Source of the DNA: Theropithecus gelada
Lineage: Eukaryota > Chordata > Mammalia > Primates > Cercopithecidae
NCBI RefSeq assembly: GCF_003255815.1
Contig: NC_037683.1
Coordinates: 74,252,179-74,316,178 of the forward strand
DNA length: 64,000 bases
Reading direction: 5' to 3'
Position numbers and translations under genes: made by a program. Below are positions 22,030 to 32,946 of this stretch, piece after piece (the stretch's first letter is position 1; every line of letters begins with the position of its first letter). The notes under the pieces are model-generated. The model was not told the origin of the DNA, searched no databases, and was given only the letters and a program-made list of their open reading frames with translations.

Positions 22030-22268
22030 GAGGGTCTGCAAAACTTTTCTTAAAGGGCCGATAGTAAATATTTTAGGCTTTGCAAGCTGGATGGTCTCTA
22101 CAATCAAACTCATATTTATCAACAAATATTTATTGCACATCCTGACAACTCTGGCACTGTAGTCTAAAAGCACCTACAGTCAACACCTAAATGAATAGGC
22201 ATCTCTATGTTCCTAAAAAACCTTATATACAAAAACAAGTGGCTACTATAATTTACCAACCCCCAGTC
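22030..22268 (-). mobile_element. hAT-Charlie MITE (MER58-like), minus strand
   Basis: The left end reads 'gggtctgcaaaacttttctt', 'aaagggccgatagtaaatat', 'tttaggctttgcaagctgga'. The right end reads 'caagtggctactataattta' and 'ccaaccccca'. These match a hAT MITE whose other copies lie at 41745, 50404 and 62649. An AT-rich stretch near 22105-22145 seems inserted. The name MER58 is from memory. Confidence 0.65.
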
Positions 22269-22273
22269 TAGAG

Positions 22274-22462
22274 CAGTGGGTTCTCCGACTTGCGACTATG
22301 TCAGAATCCACTGCAGGGCTTGTTGAAGCACAGACTGCTGGGTCGGACCCTCAGAGTTTAATCTGGGGGTCTGGGATCAGGCAGAGAATTTGCATTTCTA
22401 ACAACTTCTCAGGTGATGCTGCTGCTGCTGCAGCTACTGCTTCCACACTTTGAGAACCACTG
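22274..22462 (+). mobile_element. hAT-Charlie MITE (MER20-like)
   Basis: Full length with terminal cagtggg and aaccactg. Internal 'agaatttgcatttctaacaa' and 'ttctcaggtgatgctgctgc' are diagnostic. The 8-bp flanks gtctagag and gcctagaa match 6 of 8, as expected for an old hAT target-site duplication. A second copy, in opposite orientation, lies at 42722-42894. The MER20 name is from memory. Confidence 0.75.
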
Positions 22463-22744
22463 GCCTAGAAAGTATAGCCTTTTTTTAAAGTTCTGGGATA
22501 CATGTGCAGGACATGCAGGTGTTACATAGGTAATGTGTTCCATGGTGGTTTGCTGCACCTAACAACCCATCACTTAGGTATTAGGCCCAGCATGAACTAT
22601 TTTTCCTGATGCTCTCATTCCTCCCACCCCACTCTCCAACAGGCCTCAGTGTGTGTTGTTGCCCTGTGTCCATGTGTTCTCATTCAGCTCTCACTTATGA
22701 GTGAGAACATGCGGTGTTTGGTTTTCTGTTTCTACATTAGTTTG

Positions 22745-25392
22745 CTAAAGATAATGGCTTCCAGCTCCATCCGTGTCCCTGCAAAGGACATGATTTCGTT
22801 CCTTTTTATGGCTGCATAGTATTCCATAGTGTATATGTACCATATTTTCTTTATCCAGTCTATCATTAATAGGCATTTTGGTTGATTCCATGTCTTTGCT
22901 ATTGTGAATAGTGCAGAAATGAATATGCAAGTGCATGTATCTTTATAATAGAATGATTTAAATTCCCTTTGGTATATACCCAGTAACGGGATTGCTGGGT
23001 CAAATGGTATTTCTGGTTCTAGATCTTTGAGGAATCACCACACTGTCTTTCACAATGGTTGAACTAATTTACATTCCCACCAACAGTGTGAAAGCATTCC
23101 TATTTTTCTCCACAGTCTTACCACCATCTATTGTTTCTCGACTTTTTAAAAATTGCCATTCTGACTGGCATGAGATGGTATCTCATTGTGGTCTTGATTT
23201 GCATTTATCTAATGATCAGTGATGTTGAGTTTTTCATGTTTGTTGACTGCATAAATGTCTTCTTTTGAGAAGTGTCTGTACATGTACTTTGCCCACTTTT
23301 TGATGGAGTTGTTTGCTTTTCTCTTGTAAATTTGTTTAAGTTCCTTTTAGATTCTGAATATTAGCCCTTTGTCAGATGGATAGATTGCAAAAATTTTATC
23401 CCATTCTGTAGGCTGTCTATTCACTCTGATAATAGTTTCTTTTGCTGTGGAGAAGCTCTTTAGTTTAATTAGCTCCCATTTGTCACTTTTTGCTTTTGTT
23501 GCAATTGCTTTTGATGTTTCTGACTTGAAATCTTTGCCCATGCCTATGTCCTGAATGGTATTGCCTAGATTTTTTTCCCAGAGTTTTTATAGTTTTGGGT
23601 TTTACATTTAAGTCTTTAATCCATCTTGAGTTAACTTTTGTATAAGGTATAAGGAAGGGGTCCAGTTTCAACTTTCTGCATATGGCTAGCCAGTTTTTCC
23701 GGCACTATTTATTAAATAGGGAATCCTGGATAGGCACAGTGGCTCGTGCCTGGAATCCCAGCACTTTGGGAGGCCAAGGCAGGCAGATTACTTGAGGTCA
23801 CAAGTTCAAGAACAGCCTAACCAACATGGTGAAACCCCAAATCTACTAAAGATATGAAAATTAGCCAGGCATGGTGGTGTACGCCTGTAATCCCAGCTAC
23901 TCAGGAGGCAAAGGCATGAGAATTGCTTGAACCCAGGAGGCGGAGGTTGCAGTGAGCCAAGATCGCATCACTGCGTTCTAGCCTGGGCAACAGAGCAAGA
24001 CTTCAACACCAAAAAAAAAAATAGGGAATCCTTTCCCTATTGCTTGTTTTTGTCGTTTGTCAAAGATCAGAGGGTTGTGGATGTATGCTCTTATTTCTGA
24101 GATCATTTTTCTTTCATTGGTCTATGTGTCTGTTTTTGTTTGAGTATCATGCTGTTTTGGTTACTGTAGCCTTGTAGTATTCTTTGCAGTCAGGTATCGA
24201 GATGCCTTCAGCTTTGTTCTTTTTGCTTAGGATTTTCTTGGTTACACAGGCTCTTTTTTGGTTCTATATGAATTTTAAAGTAGTTTTTTCTAATTGTGTG
24301 AAGAATGTCCATGGTTTGTTTGACGGGAATAGCAGTGAATCTATAAATTACTTTGGGCAGTATGGTCATTTTCACAATATCGATTCTTCCTATCCATAGC
24401 ATGAAATGTTTTTCTATTTGCTCGTGTTCTCCTATATTCTTGAGGAGTGGTTTGTAGTTCTCCTTGAAGAGGTCCTTCCCTTCCCTTGTTAGCTGTATTC
24501 CTAGGTATTTTATTCTCTTTGTAGCAATTGTGAATGGAAGTTCATTCATGGTTTGGCTCTCTGCTTGTCTGTTGTTCGTGTAAAGCAAAGCTTTTGACTT
24601 TTGCACATTGATTTTGTATCCTGAGACTTTGCTGAAGTTGCTTATCAGCTTAAGGAGCTTTGGGGCTGAGATGATGGGGTTTTCTAGGTATAGGATCATG
24701 TCATCTGCAAACAGACAGTTTGACCTCCTCTCTTCTTATTTGAAGATGCTTTATTTCTTTCTCTTGCCTGATTGCCCTGGCCAGAACTTCCAATACTATG
24801 TTGAATAGAAGTGGGGAGAGAGTGCAACCTTGTCTTATGCTGGTTTTCATGGGGAATGCCTCCAGTTTTTGCCCATTCAGGATGATATTGGCTGTGGTTT
24901 TGACATAAATGGCTCTTATTGAGATATGTTCCATCAATACCTAGTTTATTGACAGATTTTAACATGAAGGGATGTTGAATTTTATCGAAGACCTTTTCTG
25001 CACTATTGAGATAATCACGTGGTTTTTGTCTTTAGTTCTATTTATGTGATTCATTACATTTATTGATTTGCATATGTTGAACCAGCCTTGCATCTCAGGG
25101 ATGAAGCCAACTTGAACATGGTGCATAAGCTTTTTGATGTGCTTCTGGATTCAGTTTGCCAGTATTTTATTGAGGATTTTCACATGGATGTTCATCAGAG
25201 ATATTGGCCTTGAGTTTTATTTTCTTGTTGTATCTCTGCAAGGTTTTGGTATCAGGATGATGCTGGCCTCATAAAATGAGTTAGGGAGGATTCCCTCTTT
25301 TTCTGTTGTTTGGAATAGTTTCAGAAGGAATGGTACCAGCTCCTCTTTGCACCTCTGGTAGAATTCAGCTGTAAATCCATCTCATCTTAGGT
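22745..25392 (-). pseudogene. L1 ORF2 (endonuclease/reverse transcriptase) remnant
   Basis: Frame pieces on the minus strand match the L1 ORF2 product. 24701-24937 carries the RT block 'RQGCTLSPLLFNIVLEVLAR'. 24208-24699 continues with 'ILYLENPI' and 'SKVSGYKINVQKSKA'. 23347-23541 has 'IKLKSFSTAKETIIRVNRQP'. 22745-22936 is the extreme C-terminus. The catalytic FADD segment at about 24710-24720 is separated from the preceding 'VKLS' by a 2-nt deletion, so the frame shifts exactly at the active site. Further shifts and an Alu at 23728 disrupt the rest. The endonuclease domain is absent through truncation. Confidence 0.9.
23728..24018 (+). mobile_element. AluS SINE, plus strand, inserted in the L1
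   Basis: From 'ggataggcacagtggctcgt' to an A-tail of about 11 nt. A perfect 14-bp target-site duplication, aaatagggaatcct, lies at 23714-23727 and 24019-24032. S-type features include 'ttacttgaggtcacaagttc' and 'accaacatggtgaaacccc'. It splits L1 ORF2 and is therefore younger than the L1. Confidence 0.97.
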
Positions 25393-25397
25393 TTTTA

Positions 25398-25632
25398 AGA
25401 GCACAGCTCTGAAGCTGAGTAGCCTATTTGAATCCTGCCTCTTTCACCTGTTAACTGAGTCACCTTGGGTAGAGTTTCTGTTTCTTTATATTTCTGGGCC
25501 TCATCTGTAGAATTAGATGAATAGCACCAATTTCACAGAATGTTCTGAGTTAAATGAGTGAATGCATGTGAAGTCCTTAGAACAGGGCCTGGCACATGAT
25601 TAGCCCTCAAAAACTATTAGCTCTTGCTAAAT
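25398..25632 (+). repeat. MIR SINE, nearly full length, plus strand
   Basis: Begins 'agagcacagctctgaagctg', then 'gagtcaccttgggtagagtt', 'gggcctcatctgtagaatta', 'acagggcctggcacatgatt'. It directly abuts the truncated 5' end of the L1. Confidence 0.85.
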
Positions 25633-25639
25633 GTTAGCT

Positions 25640-25785
25640 GCTATCAACTCATTTTATTCTCCAAACAACACTGGCCAGTTTATAGATGAGGTAGCCAGGG
25701 CACAGGGGGTTAAATGCATTGTCAATAGCACAGAGCTGCTAAAGGGCACACCCAGGGCCCTCTGTACTGTCTTTCTTCCCTAGCA
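25640..25785 (-). repeat. MIR SINE, minus strand
   Basis: 'caactcattttattctccaa', 'agtttatagatgaggtagcc' and 'caatagcacagagctgctaa' run in reversed MIR order, back-to-back with the plus-strand MIR just upstream. Confidence 0.7.
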
Positions 25786-26079
25786 TCTGAGTCAAACAGA
25801 CCTTCCTCATTGCCTCCATGAGACCCAGAATAACAGAAGCCCACATGGGAGATGGGCCTTGTGAGCTAGGAAGCATTCTGATCTGTGTCCCCAGGGTCTG
25901 GTCCTAGAACTCGAGTGCAGTTATGCTCTTCGGACTGACACCCTCTCCTGTGCTTCCTCAGGCCACACTGGGACCAAAGAACAAAGGAGCCCTCCAATCA
26001 TCCTTTGCACCCCATTTTCTGTCAGAAGCCCCTGGTCTGCATGGAACCACCCTGGGCTAGATTAGGTCTTGTAACATTT

Positions 26080-26270
26080 ACTGGCAATAAGTTAGATGTT
26101 TTACATAAATTATCTCATTTAATCCTCAATATAATTTTATATGGCAAGTACTCTCATTATGATCATTTAACAAATGAGGAAACTGAGGCATAATGGAAAT
26201 TGGCCTAAGCCATGCAGCTAGTGAGCCAGCATGCCAATGCAGAAACACAGATCAGAATGCTTCCAACATT
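26080..26270 (-). repeat. MIR SINE, minus strand
   Basis: 'attatctcatttaatcctca', 'aacaaatgaggaaactgagg', 'gccatgcagctagtgagcc': a well-preserved MIR core. Confidence 0.85.
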
Positions 26271-27149
26271 TTTGTTCTTTTTACTTATGTAATCTTGTCT
26301 CCTTATATAGTTGAGAAGTAAAAAGACTAAGGAAAGAGAGCGTTAGTTATTGTTTAGAGCAAAGAACTTGAAATGTCCAAAATGAAGCTTTCTCTCTTAG
26401 GCAATTTTGGTTAATTTACCTGAAAAAATATGAATAAGTTTAAGTGAATCCATACCATTCAGGTAAAGATGTGTTTGTAAATGTACTGTTACCAATTTGA
26501 AACAGAAAAAAAACTCTGAGTTTTGCTCACACATGGGTGGCTTTTATGAGAAGTGGGGGGAGACTTTTATGAGAAGAAAGCAGAGCTGGAGTGGCTTTGA
26601 CCCCTTATCCTTAAGAATGAAAAGGAAGAATAATCAAATGTACACTGAAAACATAACAGCAAATAAGCTCCGAGATGACATTTGGGCTGTGTAGTTTTCT
26701 TCTGGCTGTGTGACAATAAGTGCCTGTTCAGCTGGCTTTTCCCAAAGCCAGAGAAAGGTCTCTTAGCTAAAATGTCACAATGCATCTTATTTTCTATTTT
26801 CAGTGTGTGTTCTGAGGGCAGACTGACACTCTGTCTTGCCCTCACTCACCACTTAGAAAATAACAACAGTACAGTACAAAGAAAGGTAGGAAGGAAGGAG
26901 CCACTGTGGAGCTGCCTCAAGCTCTCTGATTTTCATTCCACAGAGGGTGTGAGCTCTGGGTGGAGAAGAGGTGGAAGAGATGAGAGGAGGTTCTGACATA
27001 ACCTCCAAATGTACACTCCTAAGAAGTCACAACAAAAACATTTGACCTATTTTGCACAATTATGTGATGCTCTGGCAAGTGGTTGTTGGACTTACATTTA
27101 GAGATCAGAAAATTTTTATTGGCCAATTTAGTGGCTATTACTAAAGGTC
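26271..27149. other. Unassigned interval
   Basis: No gene was recognised. Overlapping frames on both strands at 26567-26996 (92 and 104 codons) have no domain signal. Confidence 0.5.
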
Positions 27150-28100
27150 TTTGGTCCAAAGAACAGCTGTCATTTGGTTACCTGGAGGTCTGAGCTCTGC
27201 CTCAAATGAAGGCACGACCCTCCTCCTTTCTAAAATTCACTGCCCCATTTTGACTTTCAAGGCCACATATAATCTGTCCCCTGCTGACAACTCCAGCCTC
27301 ATTTTTCACCACTCATTCTCTATTCTCTTGGTATTCTGCTGCTAGTTTTGTTGTTTCATTATTAGCAACAGAGTATCTACACCCATGTGGTCTGTTCTTC
27401 CTAGGAGATCCTCTAAACACACTACACCTTCTTTCCTATAATTTCATCTCCTTAACTCCTACTTTTCCATGACCCTTGTGAATCTGGACCATGTTGTCCA
27501 ATCTCAGAAGTATATTTGTAGTCAGAGGAGCATAGTCCAGAACCAAAATGTATTTTCAAAATTACTCAATCTTTTCACTGACACATGAAACCCAGATTCT
27601 ACCATCTTCTTCCAATAGAATTATTACATGTGCCAGCTTCCATTTTTTATTCCATACTTCCTGCTGTCCTGCTGTCACCAGAACAATCTTTCTAAACCAT
27701 AAGTTTATTCTGCCCATCACCATTTTGAGTCTTTTCACTCAAGTACTCTAAACAAATTACAACCCCAAAACATGCCATCTCATTTTGCATTGGTCATTTT
27801 CTTGATCTGGATTGCCCACCGACCTTTTTAGCCTGTCCAAACCCTAATCATCTTTCATAACTTAGTTCAAATGCCCTCTCTTTGATAAGCATTTCAACAT
27901 CGGACCCTATCACTTTTTCCTCTGTTGTTTCTGCTGTCCTCTCTTATAGGGCTTGCAGTATAATTTACATTACTGTTACTTGTTTATATATCTGTTTCTT
28001 CCACTAGAGGGAGATTTCCTTGAAGTCAAGGGTTTCTTCTTACTTCTTTTTGGATCCACAGCAAAGTGATTTGTAGGGTAGGTACTATCTTCTTACTGAA
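27150..28100 (+). repeat. L2 LINE, 3' region
   Basis: Successive L2 landmarks: 'tttcaaggccacatataatc', 'tgtcccctgctgacaactcc', 'cataacttagttcaaatgcc', 'ctttgataagcatttcaaca', 'cactagagggagatttcctt' and 'tggatccacagcaaagtgat'. About 950 bp, probably with small internal losses. No coding frame is preserved. Confidence 0.75.
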
Positions 28101-28119
28101 TTTAAGTTCATCTATCATT

Positions 28120-28305
28120 TTAATATTTACATTGCATTTTGACATACATTTACTTATTAGTCACTCCAACAGATCTACGAGATGTATAATACTATCCCAA
28201 TTTTAAGAGGAGAAAAGTGAAGCTCACAAAGTTAAATGTTGAGTCTAAAGTGGCACAGCTTGGAGGTGGCCGATCTAGACTTAGGCCAGGTCTCCAACTC
28301 CCCTT
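28120..28305 (-). repeat. MIR SINE, minus strand
   Basis: 'tgacatacatttacttatta', 'caattttaagaggagaaaag', 'aaagtggcacagcttggagg' follow reversed MIR order. Confidence 0.7.
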
Positions 28306-28949
28306 GTAGTTCTGAGCTTCTATGATTCTGTAATTCTGTTCCAAATTTTATGCCAGAAAGGATAGTAAAATGATTATTTAATTGTAATACTGCAGAGAAA
28401 AAAGGCTGGCAAATGCTCTTCCGTTATATGCAAGGTTGTATTATGCCCCACTGGAAATGAACATTATAAACATTAGCTTCAACAATGTAACATAACAGCA
28501 GCTTCTTTTATTAGCATTGTTTAAACATTTGGGTAGTAAGCAGGAACACCTCATCAAACATATGTTCTCAGTCAAACGTATATCCTCTATGCAAATTTTA
28601 CGGAGGTATCTTTATTAGGTTTTATTTATTCAAAAGGCAGAAGGTGCCAACATGCAGAAAATAATGAACAAGACTGGACTGTGGAAAAATGGCTTAATTA
28701 TGTAGGTCAAGAGTCCTTAATCAGCAACCACAAAAAAAATCACTTTACAGAAAGTGTTGGGGGAGGGGGAACTGGCACAGGGATATGCATATATTATCTC
28801 TTGGCATATTAAAATAAGACTTGACTAATGTAAAACCACCTGATACAAAGTCCCCAGAAGAAAAGAAATCTTTTCCTGTGGGTTAAAAGTGCCAAAATTG
28901 ACACAATGACGGACATGTTCAAGGAGGAAAAACATGGTTTTGCTAATCT
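28306..28949. other. Unassigned interval
   Basis: No gene or recognised repeat. Confidence 0.5.
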
Positions 28950-29160
28950 GAAGGTCTTTATTTGAATCTCTCCCATGTCTGTCACTTCCAATCTGGGTGA
29001 TCCGGAACAAGTTACTTCCTTCTGAGCCTTCTCATTCTCTTTGTGAAATGGGGATAATAATAATGAACTTACCCAATTCTTTATTATTAAAAGTAACTGA
29101 TGAAAATCTGTGTGATAAGAAACTTGGAAGATAGTACGTACTCAATTAGTGAATATTATC
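28950..29160 (+). repeat. MIR SINE, plus strand
   Basis: 'tgggtgatccggaacaagtt', 'acttccttctgagccttctc' and 'gtgaaatggggataataata' are classic MIR core segments. Confidence 0.85.
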
Positions 29161-29522
29161 CTCACACTTTCTCCACTGACACACATGTCTCTTCTTACCA
29201 TGAATTTTTTTGAGAAGCTGTGACTTACGGAAAATTTGGGAGGACGTATTCACCCTCTATTTCTATTCCAGATTTTACAATTCCCTTTCTGAAACCCCTG
29301 TTTAATTTCATTTTCCTGGTCCCTTAAAACAAACATCCTATTATCTCTAGCCACTAACTTCTTTTAGATTAGGAACAATGACATTCAAGGTAATCCAAAA
29401 GGAAGAGAGGGGAGAGGTAAATTCTAAAGGACATAAAGGAAATCTATGTATCAACAGATAGCCTTTCCTTCTTTCTCCCTTTGCAATTCTTTCTACTCAG
29501 CCGAATTTGGATCTAACTGGAG
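29161..29522. other. Unassigned interval
   Basis: No gene or recognised repeat. Confidence 0.5.
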
Positions 29523-29736
29523 CAGTGTTTCTCAAATGGAGGTGAGGTTGTTCCCCCAGCGGATATTTGGCAATGACTGGAGATATTTTTTGTTGTCCCA
29601 CTGGTGGGTATAACTTGCATCTAGTGGATGGAGGTCAGTAATGCAGCTAAACATCCTACAGTGGACAGGAAAGTGCCCCCATCAAAACAAAGTTTTCTGA
29701 TCCAAAATGTCAACAGTGTCAACGTTAAGAGACCTA
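29523..29736 (+). mobile_element. MER5A hAT-Charlie MITE
   Basis: Starts cagtgtttctcaaatgg, carries 'atatttggcaatgactggag', 'gcatctagtggatggaggtc', 'agctaaacatcctacagtgg' and ends near 'aacgttaagagacct'. The 8-bp flanks aactggag and aaatggaa match 6 of 8, supporting full-length ends. Confidence 0.88.
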
Positions 29737-30293
29737 AATGGAACAAACTATGATCAAATTAGATATGCATAAAAGTAAAAGGCCCTAATCCAATTCAAGG
29801 ATTATTTAGTGAGTTTTGCTCTTGGTATAAAGCCCCTTACTAGCTCCTAGAGACAATGATAGAAGAGGTTTAGAAGTAGGAGAGAAATTTGGCCATTAGG
29901 CCTCAATACTATGTGGAAAACTCTCCATCAAGACTGATCTCTCTGGAATTAGGTTCACGGGAATTATTTTGCAACAAGATACAGTAGCAGTTTATGTCAG
30001 ACATAGCTTGTAAAAACTGCAGGTTTTAGGGAGTAATTAAAAGAAGTCTTTATATGCAAATTACCAGCTTCTCTTAGCTAGAAGCTATCTCTGGATAGAG
30101 TTGCCTAGAGGAGGAATTTTTAAGTTTGTTTTAAACATTAATTGGCAAGTTAGCTACTTCTGACTAAGAAATAAGGCCAAGAAGTTTAGTTTAAGATTGT
30201 TGTGTTGTTTTTGTGGAGGAAATTGAAAAATGCATATTGCCACATTCTAATCCTCAATGCTACAATGTGATAGTTTTCTTTTACTTTAGCTTC
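29737..30293. other. Unassigned interval
   Basis: No gene was recognised. 'tatatgcaaattacc' near 30051 resembles an octamer site, and tagctagaagctat nearby is an imperfect palindrome. Confidence 0.45.
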
Positions 30294-30308
30294 AGTTACT
30301 TTTTTTGT

Positions 30309-30483
30309 TGTTTTTTGTTTTTTTTTTTTTCTTTTTTTTTGAGACCAACTCTCACTCTCTCGCCCAGGCTGTAGTGCAGTGGCTTGATCCCGGCTCACTG
30401 CAACCTCCACCTCCCGGGTTCAAGTGATTCTCCTGCCTCAGCCTCCTGAGAAGCTGGGATTACAGGCATGTGCCACCACATCT
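30309..30483 (-). mobile_element. 5'-truncated Alu, minus strand
   Basis: Only the 3' part of an Alu remains: a long T-rich tail (about 30309-30340), then 'gagaccaactctcactctct' through 'gtgccaccacatct'. agttac plus a T-run flanks both sides (30294-30308 and 30484-30497), a plausible target-site duplication. If so, the truncation happened at insertion rather than by later deletion. Confidence 0.85.
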
Positions 30484-30497
30484 AGTTACATTTTTTT

Positions 30498-31208
30498 AAA
30501 AAAAGTTAGTGAGGAGTGGGAAGTAGAGGAGACCTAGAGAGCTGGTGGAAAGTCTCTATTCCCACAGGCAGCTCTTTGGGAAGAGAAAGAGGCTAGCAAA
30601 GACTTAATAGTGAGATAAACAGCCCAAGCTGTCTGTCAGGTTCCTCAGTCTCTCCTGGCTTCAGAACACAGCACCCATGTGACAGGCATGGCCAGCACCA
30701 CTAAAAACTAGATCTTGGCTGGTGGAAAATCTTGGAGTTAAGGAGTAGGGCCTCACAGTCAACACTAAAAGTTCAAGTTTTTTGAATGCCCATGTTTGTT
30801 TATATAGAATGGATATCAAACCGATTGGGCATAGCTGGTCATAAAGTACATCCCAGATTCGTGTTAGGAGAGTATTGGATGTGGAGTCTTCAGAGACCTA
30901 CAGCATCTACAAAAGACACAAAGAGGCAAACAATGGGTCCTTCTCAGCCAAGCATGGCACTTTAACGAGGAGCTCATGGGACCCAGTTACAGGGGCCTCA
31001 AAGCTGTGGCAAATGGACTAGATACTACGTTGTCCATGTAGATAGCTGAAAAGCCTTGAAATCAAAATGGTGCATAAGTAAGAGGTGAATTAAATCCAGG
31101 ATTAGGATAGATATGCATGTACCTAGTATTGGGATAGAAGAGAGACTTGGAGAGGGGCCATACAGATGACTGAAACCACCTCTGCACAGATTATGACAGC
31201 AAAAGAAA
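30498..31208. other. Unassigned interval
   Basis: No gene was recognised. It may include sequence belonging to the LTR-like unit downstream, but I cannot show this. Confidence 0.4.
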
Positions 31209-31765
31209 TGTAGCATTGCTGACTCTGTCTTGCTTCTAGCCTTACAGGCTGGCTGTCCTTACTCATTCCTAGATGTAGGCCAAGCGAACCATGGGAGGAA
31301 TTTAGTTTATAGTTTAACTTTGAAGCAAGGATGATAGCAGTCCCCGCCTTAAAATGACCTCCTTCTTGTTTAGGGGACTGAAAAAGCATTTGTAAGACTA
31401 ATCAAAGGCCACAAGATTAGGATTATGGGACAGGCCTGAATTCTGCTAAAATGTAGATGTAATTTCTATAATCCCTTACTACTCAGGAGTCACATGGCTA
31501 GAGGTCACAAGATTTGTGACTTCCCCAATTACTGCTATAGATAACATCATTATTATAGAACCTAAGATTGTTTTTCTTTAATGTTTTCTAGACTTTTTGC
31601 ATTCTGATTTGCATTTTGGTTTGAGAATTAACTCCCATCCTTCTGTTTTGCTGGCCCTGTGATTATTAAACTTTTCCCTGCAAAAACCTGCTGTTTTTTA
31701 TGCATTGGCTTTTCTGGGCAGGAGACAAGATGAACCCATTGGGCAATCATACTATTCTCATTGCA
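31209..31765 (+). mobile_element. LTR-like unit, possibly ERV1 class
   Basis: About 560 bp that begins TG (tgtagcattgctgactctgt) and ends CA. Its interior resembles primate retroviral LTRs ('gtcacatggctagaggtcac', 'gtgattattaaacttttccc', 'ggcttttctgggcaggagac'). No convincing target-site duplication was seen, so the ends are provisional. It is non-coding. Confidence 0.4.
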
Positions 31766-32119
31766 GGCTGACCAACTGCCCCACTAGCCACTAAGGACTA
31801 GGGATGGGGAAAGGGAATAAGACTCTCATAGGAGCCTACAATATTAGAGGACTGAGTGATACCATGTCTGAAGACAGAAATTAGATGGCTGGGACCTAGA
31901 AACCAGGCAGGCAAACAAGATCAGTGGGCCAGATATCTTATTCATTCACTTAACATATATTTATTCTCACCACTGAGGAATACAATCACACCCATAGAGG
32001 ACTTTAGAGAGCCTGAAATCTATTAGGTGTTAGAGACTCCCTAGCATCTGTGAACAGGAAGAGGTTCAATAGGCAAACAGTATAAAAGGGCCAACCAGTA
32101 AACCAGTGTATAATCATGA
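31766..32119. other. Unassigned interval
   Basis: 'ttcattcacttaacatatat' near 31941 may be an old repeat edge; otherwise nothing recognised. Confidence 0.4.
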
Positions 32120-32330
32120 CAGGTGGAAGGTCTCTCACATTTATTGAGCAATGACAATAAGAAATCCATATAACAATCCCGTAAGTATATTATTATTACT
32201 CCATCGTACAGATTAAAAACACTAATGGTCAGAGATATTAAACACAAGTTTTCACAGGTGAAGAGAAGTAGAGAGAACTCTACTACCTGTATGCCCAAAG
32301 CCTGTTCTTCCCTTCCTCTGCACTAAACTT
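32120..32330 (-). repeat. MIR SINE, minus strand
   Basis: 'cacatttattgagcaatgac', 'attattattactccatcgta', 'cagattaaaaacactaatgg' follow reversed MIR order. Confidence 0.65.
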
Positions 32331-32634
32331 ATCAGGGAAACCTGGAAGCAAATGGTAGGGACTAACCCAAAGACTTTATTTGGGTATAGGATACCAGTCC
32401 ATGAGGCATGTGTAGGGAAGGATCAACCCAAGCCTTCCAAAGAACTAGGATATTAAGCAGAGAATCAAGGGTCACTCAGGAAAGAAGGGAAGAAATCCAA
32501 GCAGAAATCCAGCCACTAAGCCTGGGGACAAACCCAGTAAAGGAGCCACAAAAAAGCTGAGCCATTGACCTTCTGGCCCACATCTCACATCCCGACTGAG
32601 GGCACAATTGTCTAGGGTGGCCAGGATGGAACAT
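32331..32634. other. Unassigned interval
   Basis: No gene or recognised repeat. Confidence 0.45.
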
Positions 32635-32915
32635 GGCCGGGCACAATGGCTCATGCCTACAAATCCCAACACTTTGGCAGGCCAAGGTAGGCGGGTCACT
32701 TGAACTCACAGGTTTGAGACCAGCCTGGGCAACATAGCTAACCCCTGTCTCTACTAAAATACAAAAATTCTCTGGGTGCGGTGGCAGGTGCCTGTAGTCC
32801 CAGATACTCAAAAGGCTGAGATGGGAGGATGGATTGAGCCTGGGAAGTAGAGGTTGCAGTGAGCCAAGATCGTGCCACTGCACTCCAGCTTGGGCCATAG
32901 AGCAAGATCCCATCT

Positions 32916-32940
<25 letters not shown>
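32635..32940 (+). mobile_element. Alu (J/S) SINE, plus strand, tail turned into (CA)n
   Basis: From 'ggccgggcacaatggctcat' to 'agcaagatcccatct'. The A-tail has been replaced by a pure (CA)n run at 32916-32940. The target-site duplication is atggaaca (32626-32633, and again after the tail). The 158-codon frame on the opposite strand (32476-32952) is ordinary antisense Alu plus flank. Confidence 0.93.
32916..32940. repeat. (CA)n microsatellite in Alu tail
   Basis: About 12 uninterrupted CA units, probably length-variable. Confidence 0.95.

Positions 32941-32946
<6 letters not shown>

Larger units (their letters stand above)
22475..25392 (-). mobile_element. Primate-lineage L1, 5'-truncated, minus strand, interrupted by an Alu
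   Basis: The 3' UTR lies at about 22482-22740 ('agttctgggatacatgtgca', 'gtgttccatggtggtttgct'). ORF2 sequence follows from 22745 towards higher coordinates: 'cagctccatccgtgtccctg', 'gtattccatagtgtatatgt', then reverse-transcriptase sequence at 24200-24940. Recognisable L1 ends at about 25392 in the RT/upstream region, so the copy is truncated at its 5' end. About 2.6 kb of L1 remains after removing the Alu. The terminal A-tail is only about 7 nt. It is younger than the L1M copies elsewhere in the window. It encodes no intact protein and must be immobile. Confidence 0.95.

Noticed and set aside
24208..24699. 163-codon minus-strand frame as a live gene
   Set aside because: It is an L1 ORF2 piece, frameshifted at the active site, 5'-truncated and interrupted by an Alu; annotated as a pseudogene.
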